Assembly: GCA_050257855.1 (NCBI GenBank)
Contig: JBLMXQ010000008.1
Span: 1-64,000 of the forward strand
Source: JBLMXQ01 sp050257855
Lineage (GTDB): Bacteria > Acidobacteriota > Vicinamibacteria > Vicinamibacterales > CAVVIG01
Length of the DNA: 64,000 nt
Direction: 5' to 3'
A program made the position numbers and the translations under genes. Every line of letters starts with the position of its first letter. Position 1 is the first letter of the stretch. Under the pieces are notes generated by a model. The model was not told the DNA's origin. It did not search any database and saw only the letters and a list, made by a program, of their open reading frames with translations. Shown piece after piece: positions 45,554 through 54,941 of this stretch.

Positions 45554-46921
45554 ATGCAGGCGCCTACAGTCCTCGTCGTCGACGATGAACAGCTGATCCG
45601 CTGGTCGATTGCGAACCGCCTCAGTCAGGAGGGCTATCGCGTCCTGGAGGCGGAAACGGCGGCCGAAGCCCTGGAGCGGCATCGCGAAGGCGTGGACCTC
45701 GTGCTGCTGGACTACCGGCTGCCCGACTCGGATGGCCTCGCCGTCCTGAAACGGCTCAAGGAAGCCGATCCCGAGACCCTCGTCATCCTGCTGACCGCCT
45801 ATTCGAGCGTGGAGACGGCGGTCGAGGCGATGAAGCAGGGCGCGTATCACTACGCGAACAAGCCCTTCAACCTCGACGAGCTCGCGATGCTCGTAGAGAA
45901 GGCGCTCGAGACGACGCGGTTGCGGCGCGAGGTGCGGACGCTTCGGGCGACACAGGCACAGCCCTACAGCATCGATCGCATCGTGGGCGAGAGCACGGCG
46001 ATCGTGAATGTACGGGCGCTGCTCCAGAAGATCGCCACGAGCCCCGCGTCGACGGTGCTCCTGACGGGCGAGAGCGGCACCGGGAAGGATCTTGCCGCGA
46101 AGGTGATTCACTACGCGAGCGACCGCGCCGGCAAGCCGTTCATGAACATCACCTGTTCGGCGCTGGCCGAGACGCTGCTCGAGAGCGAGCTGTTCGGGCA
46201 CGAGCGCGGCGCGTTCACCGGCGCCGATCGCCAGAAGCGCGGCCTGCTCGAATCAGCCGACGGCGGCACCGTGTTCCTCGACGAGATCGGAGAGATGGTG
46301 CCGGGCCTCCAGGCCAAGCTGCTGCGGTTCCTCGAGGAGAAATCGTTCAAGCGCGTGGGCGGCGCGTCCGACATCCGCGTGGACGTCCGCGTGATCGCCG
46401 CGACCAACCGGCAGCTCGAGGAGGAAGTGCGTCAGGGGCGGTTCCGTGAAGATCTGTACTACCGGCTGAACGTCCTGCCGATCGTCCTGCCCCCGCTCAG
46501 GCAGCGGCCCGAGGACATCCCGCTGCTCGTGAATTACTACGTCGACGCCTACAACACGGAGTTTCGCAAGCGCGTGCGCGGCCTGACGCCGGAGGCGATG
46601 GCCCGGGTGAAGACCTACCCGTGGCCCGGCAACGTCCGCGAGCTGCGCAACGCGGTGGAACGCGCCATGCTCCTGGTCGATGGGAACACGCTCACGGCCG
46701 ATCAGTTCCCGCTGGCGCAGGGCGGCGCCATGCGGCTGTCGGACCGGATCGAGCTGCCGGGCAACGGCGTCGATCTCGAGCAGCTCGAACGATCGCTGGT
46801 CGTGCAGGCGCTCGAGCGCAGCGGCTGGAATCAGACGAAGGCGGCGAGTTTGCTAGGTCTCAACCGGGACCAGATCCGGTACCGGATCGAGAAGTTCAAG
46901 CTCGAGCGGACCACTTCGTAA
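45554..46921 (+). CDS. NtrC-family sigma-54-dependent response regulator
   Basis: 455 residues. Receiver domain with Asp53 (LLDYRLPDSD), AAA+ domain with Walker A GESGTGKD (172-179) and the sigma-54 loop GAFTGA (219-224), arginine-finger region PWPGNVRELRNAVERA, and a C-terminal Fis-type helix-turn-helix (WNQTKAASLLGLNRDQIRYR). Phosphorylated by the adjacent kinase in all likelihood. It would remodel sigma-54 polymerase bound at GGCA-N6-TTGC promoters. A TATACT box lies just upstream of its start. Best candidate to bind the 14-bp palindrome. Confidence 0.96.
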   Translation: MQAPTVLVVDDEQLIRWSIANRLSQEGYRVLEAETAAEALERHREGVDLVLLDYRLPDSDGLAVLKRLKEADPETLVILLTAYSSVETAVEAMKQGAYHYANKPFNLDELAMLVEKALETTRLRREVRTLRATQAQPYSIDRIVGESTAIVNVRALLQKIATSPASTVLLTGESGTGKDLAAKVIHYASDRAGKPFMNITCSALAETLLESELFGHERGAFTGADRQKRGLLESADGGTVFLDEIGEMVPGLQAKLLRFLEEKSFKRVGGASDIRVDVRVIAATNRQLEEEVRQGRFREDLYYRLNVLPIVLPPLRQRPEDIPLLVNYYVDAYNTEFRKRVRGLTPEAMARVKTYPWPGNVRELRNAVERAMLLVDGNTLTADQFPLAQGGAMRLSDRIELPGNGVDLEQLERSLVVQALERSGWNQTKAASLLGLNRDQIRYRIEKFKLERTTS

Positions 46922-47010
46922 GACGCGGTCAAATCCGCGGCCAATCGCGGCTTTTCCCCGGCTGGCTGCGGAATAATCCCCATCGCCGACCGGCTGCTGC
47001 CGGTACCTGG

Positions 47011-47064
47011 CGTCGAGATCTCGCAAATCCTCCGGAAAATCGGCGGACGCCGCGATGGCACAGG
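47011..47064. promoter_or_regulatory. Region upstream of the NifU-like gene with palindromes
   Basis: CGAGATCTCG (47014-47023) is a perfect 10-bp palindrome 54 bp from the promoter centre, and CTCCGGAAAATCGGCG (about 47029) is a poor match to the regulon motif. Neither is a confident binding site. Confidence 0.25.
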
Positions 47065-47080
47065 CGGCACATACGTTGCT
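47065..47080 (+). promoter_or_regulatory. Sigma-54 promoter of the NifU-like gene
   Basis: CGGCACATACGTTGCT, near-ideal with the exact GGCA-N6-TTGC core. Predicted start near 47091; the AAAGGAGG ribosome site lies in the leader. Confidence 0.7.
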
Positions 47081-47116
47081 CTTTCCTTATGCTGCACAGG
47101 GTCAAAAGGAGGCTCG

Positions 47117-47341
47117 ATGCTGACCAGGGAAAGGGTCGAAGCCGTGCTCGATCGCGTCAGGCCGTTCATGCAGGCCGACGGCGGCGACATCGAGCTGATC
47201 GATGTGGAGGGCAACTCCGCCGACGTTCGGCTGACCGGCATGTGCGCCGGGTGTCCGAGCGCGCACATGACGCTCTATCTGGGCGTCGAAACCGCGCTGC
47301 GTGAGGAAATTCCGGAGTTCGAGACGCTGCGGCTGCTGTAA
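47117..47341 (+). CDS. NifU C-terminal-like Fe-S scaffold protein
   Basis: 74 residues, the whole NifU-C/Nfu domain: VEAVLDRVRPFMQADGGDIE and the cluster-binding CAGCPSAHMTLYLGVE (CX2C). Such small proteins hold or pass [4Fe-4S] clusters. Suited to a region rich in Fe-S and radical SAM enzymes. It lies 11 bp before the second sigma-54 activator gene, so the two are probably cotranscribed from the sigma-54 promoter. Confidence 0.94.
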   Translation: MLTRERVEAVLDRVRPFMQADGGDIELIDVEGNSADVRLTGMCAGCPSAHMTLYLGVETALREEIPEFETLRLL

Positions 47342-47352
47342 GGACCATAGCT

Positions 47353-48405
<1,053 letters not shown>

Positions 48406-48431
48406 CTCGGCCTCCCTCCGGCCGAGCCGGT

Positions 48432-48469
48432 GCGGCAGGGAACGGGCGGGAACCCGTTTCCTCTGCCGC
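48432..48469 (+). terminator. Terminator hairpin after the second activator
   Basis: GCGGCAG (48432-48438) pairs with CTGCCGC (48463-48469), extended by inner GGAA/TTCC and CGGG/CCCG pairs around CGGGAA, 27 bp after the stop. Confidence 0.7.
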
Positions 48470-48554
48470 GCCGTGTTCCAGGGACTGCCTCAATCCCCTT
48501 TCTTCCGCCCCCGCGACAGCCCCGCTGTAGCCAGTGCCAGCCGGGCCTGCCAAA

Positions 48555-50192
48555 ATGGGCTCGAGTCTGGGCGGCGCCCCGTGTCGCCGGACACCCGAGG
48601 GTAGCGCCCTGGCCGCAGACACCGTGCCCGCCGCAACCGGACGCCCGCCGGTCAATCGCTGGATTCCTGCCATCGCCGTCATGCTGAGCGCGGTGATGGA
48701 GGTCCTCGACACTTCCGTCGTCAATGTCAGCCTGCCGCACATCGCCGGCAGCCTGTCGGCGACCGTCGACGAAGCGACCTGGGTCCTGACGTCGTACATC
48801 GTCGCCAACGCGATCATCCTGCCGATCAGCGGCTGGCTGGCGAACTACTTCGGCCGGAAGCGCCTGCTGATGACCGTGGTCACGGGCTTCACGGTCTCGA
48901 GCCTGATGTGCGGCGTCGCGCCGAACCTGCCGGCGCTGATCTTCTTCCGCGTCATGCAGGGGACGACCGGCGGCGGGCTGCAGCCGCTGTCGCAGGCGGT
49001 GCTGCTCGAAGGCTTCCCGCTCGAGGAACGCGGCACGGCGATGGCGTTCTGGGGGCTCGGCATCGTCGCGGCGCCGATCCTCGGGCCCACGCTCGGCGGG
49101 TGGCTCACCGAGAACTACTCATGGCGGTGGGTGTTCTACATCAACCTGCCGGTCGGGATCCTCAGCCTCGTCATGATCTACCTGTACGTCGTCGATCCGC
49201 CGTACCTGAAGCGCACGTCGAACCGCGTCGACGTGTGGGGGCTCGGCCTGATGGCGCTCGGGATCGCGTCCTTCCAGGTGATGCTCGACAAGGGGCAGGA
49301 GGACGACTGGTTCGCGTCGCACTTCATCGTCACGCTGGCGGTCGTGGCGCTCGTCACGCTCGCGATCTTCGTCGTCCGCGAACTGCGGACGTCCGAGCCG
49401 CTGGTCGATTTCCGGCTGCTGCGCTTCCGCACGTACGCCGCCGGCGTCGGCGTCGCGACGGTGCTCGGGTTCGTGCTGTACGGCAGCCTCGTGCTGCTCC
49501 CGCTGTTCATGCAGGAACTGCTCGGGTTCTCGGCCGTGGAGGCCGGCTTCTGGATGTCGCCGCGCGGCATCGCCACCGGGATCATGATGCCGATCACGGG
49601 ATATCTGCTCGGACGGCGGATGGATCCCCGCTGGATGCTCGCGGTCGGGATGATCGTCGCAAGCCTCGCGTTCTTCGGCTATTCGGGACTGGACCTGCAG
49701 GCGGGCCCGACCGACTTCCTCGTGCCGCAGTTCGTGCAGGGAATCGGGATGGCGCTCGTCTTCGTCCCGTTGACGACGATTACGATGGATCCGATCCCGC
49801 TCGCCTCGACCGGCTACGCGACGAGCATCTACAGCCTGATGAGGAACATGGGGGCGAGCATGGGGGTGTCGTTCGTGACGACGATGGTCGCGCGGCGCTC
49901 GCAGTTCCATCAGGCGCGGCTCGCCGACGCGGTGTCGGTGTACAGCCCCGGCGTGCAGCGGAGGCTCGAGCAGTATGGCGGCGCGATGGCCGGCCGCGGC
50001 GCACCGCCGGGGGTCGCCTCGCATCAGGCGCTCGGCGTGATGTACCGTCAGATGCTGCAGCAGGCGATGCTGATGTCCTTCGTCGACATGTTCTACGTGC
50101 TCGGGATAATGTTCCTTGTCGTGACCCCGATCGTGTGGCTCATGCGGCGTCCGACGCAGCGGGCGCATGGTGCCGCGGCCGCGGCGCATTAG
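48555..50192 (+). CDS. DHA2-family (EmrB/QacA) drug exporter
   Basis: 545 residues from ATG 48555 (a GTG near 48624 is a credible alternative because the first 20-30 residues are unlike the family). About 14 membrane spans; VMEVLDTSVVNVSLPHIAG is the D1 motif, WLANYFGRKRLL is motif A and LGPTLGGWLTENYSWRWVFYINLP is motif C (split here). Proton-driven efflux of drugs or other organic compounds. No membrane-fusion gene is adjacent. Repeated hairpins follow. Confidence 0.92.
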   Translation: MGSSLGGAPCRRTPEGSALAADTVPAATGRPPVNRWIPAIAVMLSAVMEVLDTSVVNVSLPHIAGSLSATVDEATWVLTSYIVANAIILPISGWLANYFGRKRLLMTVVTGFTVSSLMCGVAPNLPALIFFRVMQGTTGGGLQPLSQAVLLEGFPLEERGTAMAFWGLGIVAAPILGPTLGGWLTENYSWRWVFYINLPVGILSLVMIYLYVVDPPYLKRTSNRVDVWGLGLMALGIASFQVMLDKGQEDDWFASHFIVTLAVVALVTLAIFVVRELRTSEPLVDFRLLRFRTYAAGVGVATVLGFVLYGSLVLLPLFMQELLGFSAVEAGFWMSPRGIATGIMMPITGYLLGRRMDPRWMLAVGMIVASLAFFGYSGLDLQAGPTDFLVPQFVQGIGMALVFVPLTTITMDPIPLASTGYATSIYSLMRNMGASMGVSFVTTMVARRSQFHQARLADAVSVYSPGVQRRLEQYGGAMAGRGAPPGVASHQALGVMYRQMLQQAMLMSFVDMFYVLGIMFLVVTPIVWLMRRPTQRAHGAAAAAH

Positions 50193-50210
50193 TGCCATGG
50201 CCCGGGCCCC

Positions 50211-50306
50211 TCATCGGTAGGGGCGGACCTTCAGGTCCGCCCGGCGGTGGAGTAGGGGCGGACCTTCAACTTGATCATCGGTAGGGGCGGACCTTCAGGT
50301 CCGCCC
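50211..50306. repeat. Three copies of a TAGGGGCGGACC hairpin repeat
   Basis: TAGGGGCGGACCTTCAGGTC-type elements occur at about 50217-50242, 50252-50272 (truncated) and 50280-50306. Copies 1 and 3 fold into GGGCGGACC/GGTCCGCCC hairpins with a TTCA-containing loop, and are preceded by TCATCGG. They probably act as terminators or are REP-like dispersed repeats. Confidence 0.8.
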
Positions 50307-50350
50307 TGCGGCGGAACGGGCCCTCGGGGCCGACCGCGAAGGAGGGCGCG

Positions 50351-51016
50351 ATGTGCGATCTCGGCCATGCCCATTCCCATGACGCATTCGGGTTCCTCGT
50401 CGATCGTCCGGAAATTCGCGCGCTCATCGAGCGCGCGCGGCAGGTGACGGCCGACGTCCCAGACGCCGCGGGCCGGGTCCGGGCGCTCGAGCCGGCGTTC
50501 GCGACACTGCTCGCCGCTGAAGGCTGGCTCCCCGAGGAATGTGCGCGTCCCGACGAGGCGAGCGGGATGGGCGGCGGCATCGGCCAGTATGCGCTCTATC
50601 GCGCCGCGGACGGATCGCTCTGTCTCTTCTCGCTCGTCGTTCCGGCCGGCGCCGCCACCCCGGTGCACGATCATCTGGCGTGGGGCCTCGTCGGCATCTA
50701 TCGCGGCAGGCAGGACGAGACCGTGTACCGCCGCCTCGACGACGAGAGCGACCCCGGACGGGCGCGCCTGGAGGTCGCGAAGCGGCAGACGCTCGCGCGC
50801 GGCGAATGCTACGCGCTGCTCCCGCCCGCCGACGACATCCACTACGTCCGGACGGTGTCCGACACGCCGTCGGTGTCGATTCACCTGCTCGCCAACGACA
50901 CGGCGTGCGTCTGGCGCCACAGGTTCGATCCCGAATCGGGCGAAGTGACGCCGTTCCGGTCCGGCTACACGAACGCCCCGTGCCCGCCGGAGGAGGCGGC
51001 CGGGTCCGCCTCGTGA
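50351..51016 (+). CDS. Cysteine dioxygenase-type cupin protein
   Basis: 221 residues. The beta-helix region has PVHDHLAWGLVGIY (two His of the iron site) and later DIHYVRTV (third His), as in type I thiol dioxygenases. These use Fe(II) and O2 to oxidise cysteine, 3-mercaptopropionate or related thiols. Start ATG 50351 with AAGGAGGG upstream. The stop overlaps the GTG of the HAD gene (GTGA). Confidence 0.8.
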   Translation: MCDLGHAHSHDAFGFLVDRPEIRALIERARQVTADVPDAAGRVRALEPAFATLLAAEGWLPEECARPDEASGMGGGIGQYALYRAADGSLCLFSLVVPAGAATPVHDHLAWGLVGIYRGRQDETVYRRLDDESDPGRARLEVAKRQTLARGECYALLPPADDIHYVRTVSDTPSVSIHLLANDTACVWRHRFDPESGEVTPFRSGYTNAPCPPEEAAGSAS

Positions 51017-51663
51017 CGGAGCGCGTCGACCACGTCGTCCTGCTCGACGTGGACAACACGCTGCTCGACAACGACGCCGTCGAGCGCGACCTGCGCCGGC
51101 ACATGACCGACGCGTTCGGCGAGGACTGCCAGCAGCGCTACTGGGACATCTTCGAGGAGCGGCGGGCCGAGGTGGGCTACGCGGACTACCTGGGCGCCCT
51201 GCAGCGCTTCCGGGTCGAGCATCCCCGCGCCCCGCACGTCCTGAGCATCTCGCTCTACCTGCTGCACTATCCGTTCGCCGATCGCCTGTACGCCGATGCC
51301 CTCGAAGTCGTCGGTCGGCTGCGCCGGCAGGCGCTGGTCGTCATCCTGAGCGACGGCGACGTCGTCTTCCAGCCGCGGAAGGTGGAGCGGTCAGGACTCT
51401 GGGCAGCCGTCGCCGGCGAGGTCCTCATCTACGTCCACAAGGAGCAGATGCTGGACGACGTCGAGCGGCGGTACCCGGCGGAGCGCTACACGATGGTGGA
51501 CGACAAGGTGCGGATCCTGACGGCGATGAAGGATCAGTGGCAGGATCGCCTGACCACCGTGTTCGTGCGGCAGGGGCACTACGCGCTCAACGAGCGGCTG
51601 GTCTCGCAGTACCCGCCGGCCGACGTGACCATCCAGCGGATCGGCGATTTGGCTGTCTGGTAG
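51013..51663 (+). CDS. HAD-superfamily hydrolase
   Basis: 216 residues, GTG start coupled to the dioxygenase gene. Motif I VLLDVDNTLLDND (nucleophile and acid/base Asp), motif II VVILSDGDVVF, motif III Lys in YVHKEQ, and motif IV TMVDDKVRIL. A small-molecule phosphatase or dehalogenase-like enzyme; substrate unknown. A perfect hairpin ends the unit. Confidence 0.88.
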   Translation: MTERVDHVVLLDVDNTLLDNDAVERDLRRHMTDAFGEDCQQRYWDIFEERRAEVGYADYLGALQRFRVEHPRAPHVLSISLYLLHYPFADRLYADALEVVGRLRRQALVVILSDGDVVFQPRKVERSGLWAAVAGEVLIYVHKEQMLDDVERRYPAERYTMVDDKVRILTAMKDQWQDRLTTVFVRQGHYALNERLVSQYPPADVTIQRIGDLAVW

Positions 51664-51664
51664 G

Positions 51665-51684
51665 GGCCGGTCTTCAGACCGGCC
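51665..51684. terminator. Bidirectional hairpin between convergent genes
   Basis: GGCCGGTC (51665-51672), loop TTCA, GACCGGCC (51677-51684), directly after the HAD stop. Same TAGGGG...TTCA family as at 50.2 kb. Confidence 0.75.
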
Positions 51685-51690
51685 GACGCA

Positions 51691-54147
51691 TCATTCCGCC
51701 CTCAGCGCCTCGACGGGATTGACCCTCGTCGCGCGAAGCGCCGGCAGGTAGCTCGCGAGGATGGCGGCGGCGGCCAGTCCGAGCGATACGCCGGCGTAGG
51801 TCAACGGATCGAGCGGACGGATCTCGAACAGCAGCGCGGTCATCGCGCGCGCCAGCCCGGCCGCGGCGACCAGGCCGCAGGCGATGCCGATGACGGCGAG
51901 GCGCGCGCCGTGACGGACGAACATGCCGGTGACCTGTTCGTTCTGCGCGCCGAGGGCGCGGCGGATCCCGATCTCGCGCGTCCGCTGCGACACGGAGTAC
52001 GAAATCACGCCGTAGATGCCGGTGACGCCGAGCAGCAGCGCCATGACGGCGGCGATGGCAAGCATCACGAGCGCGAACGACGTCCGCGCCAGCGAGCGCT
52101 CGTACACCTCCTGCATCGTCCGCGGGCTGGCGAGCGGCAGGTTGGCGTTGACCGACCAGACCGCGTTCTGGAGATCGCTGCGCAGCGACGCCGAGCCGGC
52201 GCGATTCGTGCGCACCGCGAACGCCAGGTAGCGCCGAATGAAGACCTCGCCGCCTTCGAAGTCGCGCATCAGGATCGGCCAGTAGGCGATCGTCGGAGCT
52301 TTCTCGCTGACGCCGCTGTCGTGCTCGTCGGCCACCACGCCGACGATTTCGCGGTACGCCGCTTGGGACGACGGCCGGATCCGCTTGCCGATCGCCGCGG
52401 CCGGCGAGCTCCACAGCTCGCGCGCCAGATTCTCCGACACCATCGCGACCGGACGCGCCTCGTATGTCTCGGCCCACGTGAAGTCGCGCCCGGCGACGAG
52501 CCGGTTGCCCATCGTGGCGAGCAGGCCGGGCGACACCACCTTGAACAGCCGCAGGGGCGGGAGCTGCCCCTCGGCATAGGCGTGGTCCTCGGCGAAGATC
52601 GGATCGTGCCAGCCGCCGCCGGTGTCCATCGGGACGATGCTCGTGAGTCCGACCGACGAGACGCCGGGCACGGCGGCGACCTTGTCGGTCAACGCCTGCC
52701 ACAGCCGCACGACCGCCGTGGGATCCTTTACCGCGCCTTCGGGGATGGAGATGCGGAAGGTCTGCAGCGACTCGGGGTGCGTAAAGCCCGGATCGACGCG
52801 GCGCAGCGCCTGGAACGTCCGGATCATCAGCCCGGCGCTGACGAGCAGCACCAGCGCCAGCGCCACCTGCACGACGACGAGCGTGTTCCGCGCGCGGTGG
52901 CGCTCGCGGCTGAGCGTCAGGCTGCGACCTTCGGACCGCAGCGTGCGGCCGACCCGCGGCCCCGCGTACTTGAGCGCCGGAATGAGGCCGAAGAGGACGC
53001 CGGCCGCCAGCGCGATGACGAACGTAAACGCGAGCGCCTGCGGATCGAGCGCGATCTGCTCGGCGCGCGGGAGGTTCGCCGGCGCGAGCGCCGTCAGGAT
53101 GCGCAGACCGCCGTACGCGAGGACCAGGCCTGCGGCGCCGCCGAGCAGGCCGAGCACCGTGCTCTCGACGAGGAGCTCGCGGACCAGATCGCGCCAGCTC
53201 GCGCCGAGCGCCGCGCGGACCGACAACTCGTGCTGCCGCCCTTCCGCGCGGACCAGCAGCAGGTTCGCGACGTTCGCGCACGCGATGAGCAGCACGAGGC
53301 CGACCGTGCCCATCAGGATCCACAGCATCGCCCCGACGTCGCCGACCATGCTCGCCTTGAGCGGCCGGAGCGCGGGCGCGAGGCGCGCCTGGTCGAACAT
53401 CTTGCGCGGGAAGCCGGGTGCCGCCGGAAACCGGTCGAGCGACATCGGAATCATCCGCGCGACGTCGGCGTCGGCCTGCGCCATCGTGACGCCGGGCTTC
53501 AGCCGCGCCATGGCGTCGTAGCTGAAGTTGCCGAGGAAGGTCTTCGCCGGATCCAGCTGAAGCGGCACGATGCCGGACGGCTTCAGGTCGAGGAAGCGGA
53601 ACGTCGCCGGCATCACGGCCACGACTTCGCGCGGCCGGCCGTCGAGGACGAGGCGGCGGCCGATCACCGCGCGATCGCCGCCGAACTTCGACTGCCAGTA
53701 ACCGTACGTCAGGACGATCGTCGCCGGCGCGCCGGGCCTGTCGTCCGCCGCCGTGAGCGGCCTGCCGAGCACCGGCTGGATGCCGAGCGCCTCCATCACG
53801 CCGTCGGTGACGTCCAGGATCGGAATCTCCTCCGGGACGTCGACGCCGGTCAGCGTCATCGTCTCGTTCGTCCAGAGGCCGACGTGCTGGAACGTGCGCG
53901 ACGAGTCGCGGTAGGTGAAGTACAGGAACGGCGCGCCGCCGGTCCGTTCCATGCCGACTCCCGGCGCCGTCTGGTTGACGTCCACCAGCTGCTCCGGCTG
54001 GGGATAGGGCAGCGGCTTCAGCAGCACGCCATCGACGACGGCGAAGATTGCGCTGTTGGCGCCGATGCCGATGGCAAGCGTCAGGACGGCGATCGCCGTG
54101 AAGGTGGGCTGCTGCGCGAGCCGACGGAGGACGTGCTCGAGGCGCAT
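51691..54147 (-). CDS. Acidobacterial orphan FtsX/MacB-type permease (ADOP)
   Basis: 818 residues. RRLAQQPTFTAIAVLTLAIGIGANSAIF opens the first MacB periplasmic/FtsX unit, a second FtsX unit follows (NTLVVVQVALALVLLVSAGL), and the end is the family-typical SYLPALRATRVNPVEALRAE. Four membrane spans per unit, large periplasmic domains. No ATPase gene is adjacent, as is usual for these orphan permeases, which are abundant in Acidobacteria. ATG 54147 lies 4 bp after the upstream stop; an upstream TTG would overlap. Transport role unknown. Confidence 0.9.
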   Translation of the reverse strand: MRLEHVLRRLAQQPTFTAIAVLTLAIGIGANSAIFAVVDGVLLKPLPYPQPEQLVDVNQTAPGVGMERTGGAPFLYFTYRDSSRTFQHVGLWTNETMTLTGVDVPEEIPILDVTDGVMEALGIQPVLGRPLTAADDRPGAPATIVLTYGYWQSKFGGDRAVIGRRLVLDGRPREVVAVMPATFRFLDLKPSGIVPLQLDPAKTFLGNFSYDAMARLKPGVTMAQADADVARMIPMSLDRFPAAPGFPRKMFDQARLAPALRPLKASMVGDVGAMLWILMGTVGLVLLIACANVANLLLVRAEGRQHELSVRAALGASWRDLVRELLVESTVLGLLGGAAGLVLAYGGLRILTALAPANLPRAEQIALDPQALAFTFVIALAAGVLFGLIPALKYAGPRVGRTLRSEGRSLTLSRERHRARNTLVVVQVALALVLLVSAGLMIRTFQALRRVDPGFTHPESLQTFRISIPEGAVKDPTAVVRLWQALTDKVAAVPGVSSVGLTSIVPMDTGGGWHDPIFAEDHAYAEGQLPPLRLFKVVSPGLLATMGNRLVAGRDFTWAETYEARPVAMVSENLARELWSSPAAAIGKRIRPSSQAAYREIVGVVADEHDSGVSEKAPTIAYWPILMRDFEGGEVFIRRYLAFAVRTNRAGSASLRSDLQNAVWSVNANLPLASPRTMQEVYERSLARTSFALVMLAIAAVMALLLGVTGIYGVISYSVSQRTREIGIRRALGAQNEQVTGMFVRHGARLAVIGIACGLVAAAGLARAMTALLFEIRPLDPLTYAGVSLGLAAAAILASYLPALRATRVNPVEALRAE

Positions 54148-54151
54148 GCGA

Positions 54152-54859
54152 TCACATACGCGAGATGACAAGGCGAAGTTCGGATATTCCTTCGACGGCC
54201 ACCGACAGCAGGTACCCGGGCGCGGCGTGCTCGGTCGCGAACGTCCATCGCGAGGCGTCCATTCCCGGAGGGGCGTGAAAACTGGCGACGGATCCGTCGG
54301 GTGCGACGTCGAACCCGATTGCGTGGAGCGATTTTGCGATCCCCTCTCCGGTCGCCTTGAGGTATGCCTCCTTCAGCGTCCACAAGCGGAAGAAGCGCTC
54401 CTTCCGCCCGCGACCGTCCGCCCGCCGCAGCCACGCGACCTCGTCCGGGCCGAAGAAGCGGTCGGCGACCCCGTCGACGTCCGGCTCGCGGTCGAGCGCC
54501 TCCACGTCGATGCCGACGGGAGCGCCGGCCGTCACGGCCACGGCGACGCACCCGCGCGTGTGCGACAGGTTGAAGGCAAGAGGCGCCGGAGTTTCGGGGG
54601 CGAGGACCGGCTTGCCGCCGGCGATGGTGTCGAAGCGCCAGTCGGCCGGCGCGCTCGCCGCCGGCCGCTTCGCGTATTCCGACAGGGCCGTGCGAAGCAG
54701 CGCGTGGGCGGCGGCGTAGTCGCGCCGGTCGCGCGCGAAGTGGAATCGTTCGTACCGCGCCCGCTCATCGGCCGAGAGGAGGCCGACCACCTCCTGGACG
54801 GCCCGCTCGTCCATGCCGGCGGTCCGCCGGATCCACACGTGCACGTCGCCGATCGACAT
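54152..54859 (-). CDS. 4'-phosphopantetheinyl transferase (Sfp type)
   Basis: 235 residues from the ATG at 54859, which has a GGAG ribosome site; an ATG at 54892 gives a longer version reading into a repeat tract and is less likely. Core motifs FNLSHTRG, VGIDVEALDRE (Mg2+ site) and WTLKEAYLKATGEG are all present. It transfers phosphopantetheine from CoA to carrier proteins of NRPS/PKS or fatty acid type; no such synthase lies in this window. Followed 4 bp later by the orphan permease gene. Confidence 0.93.
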   Translation of the reverse strand: MSIGDVHVWIRRTAGMDERAVQEVVGLLSADERARYERFHFARDRRDYAAAHALLRTALSEYAKRPAASAPADWRFDTIAGGKPVLAPETPAPLAFNLSHTRGCVAVAVTAGAPVGIDVEALDREPDVDGVADRFFGPDEVAWLRRADGRGRKERFFRLWTLKEAYLKATGEGIAKSLHAIGFDVAPDGSVASFHAPPGMDASRWTFATEHAAPGYLLSVAVEGISELRLVISRM

Positions 54860-54890
54860 CACGTCTCCATCGGCCGACTGCCACGCCACC

Positions 54891-54922
54891 ATCACCACAT
54901 CACCACATCACCACATTACCAA
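54891..54922. repeat. ATCACCAC octanucleotide tract (second locus)
   Basis: Three perfect ATCACCAC units and a fourth degraded one, between the divergent phosphopantetheinyl transferase and aldehyde dehydrogenase genes. Confidence 0.8.
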
Positions 54923-54941
54923 ATTCCGCTATCCTGTCTCG

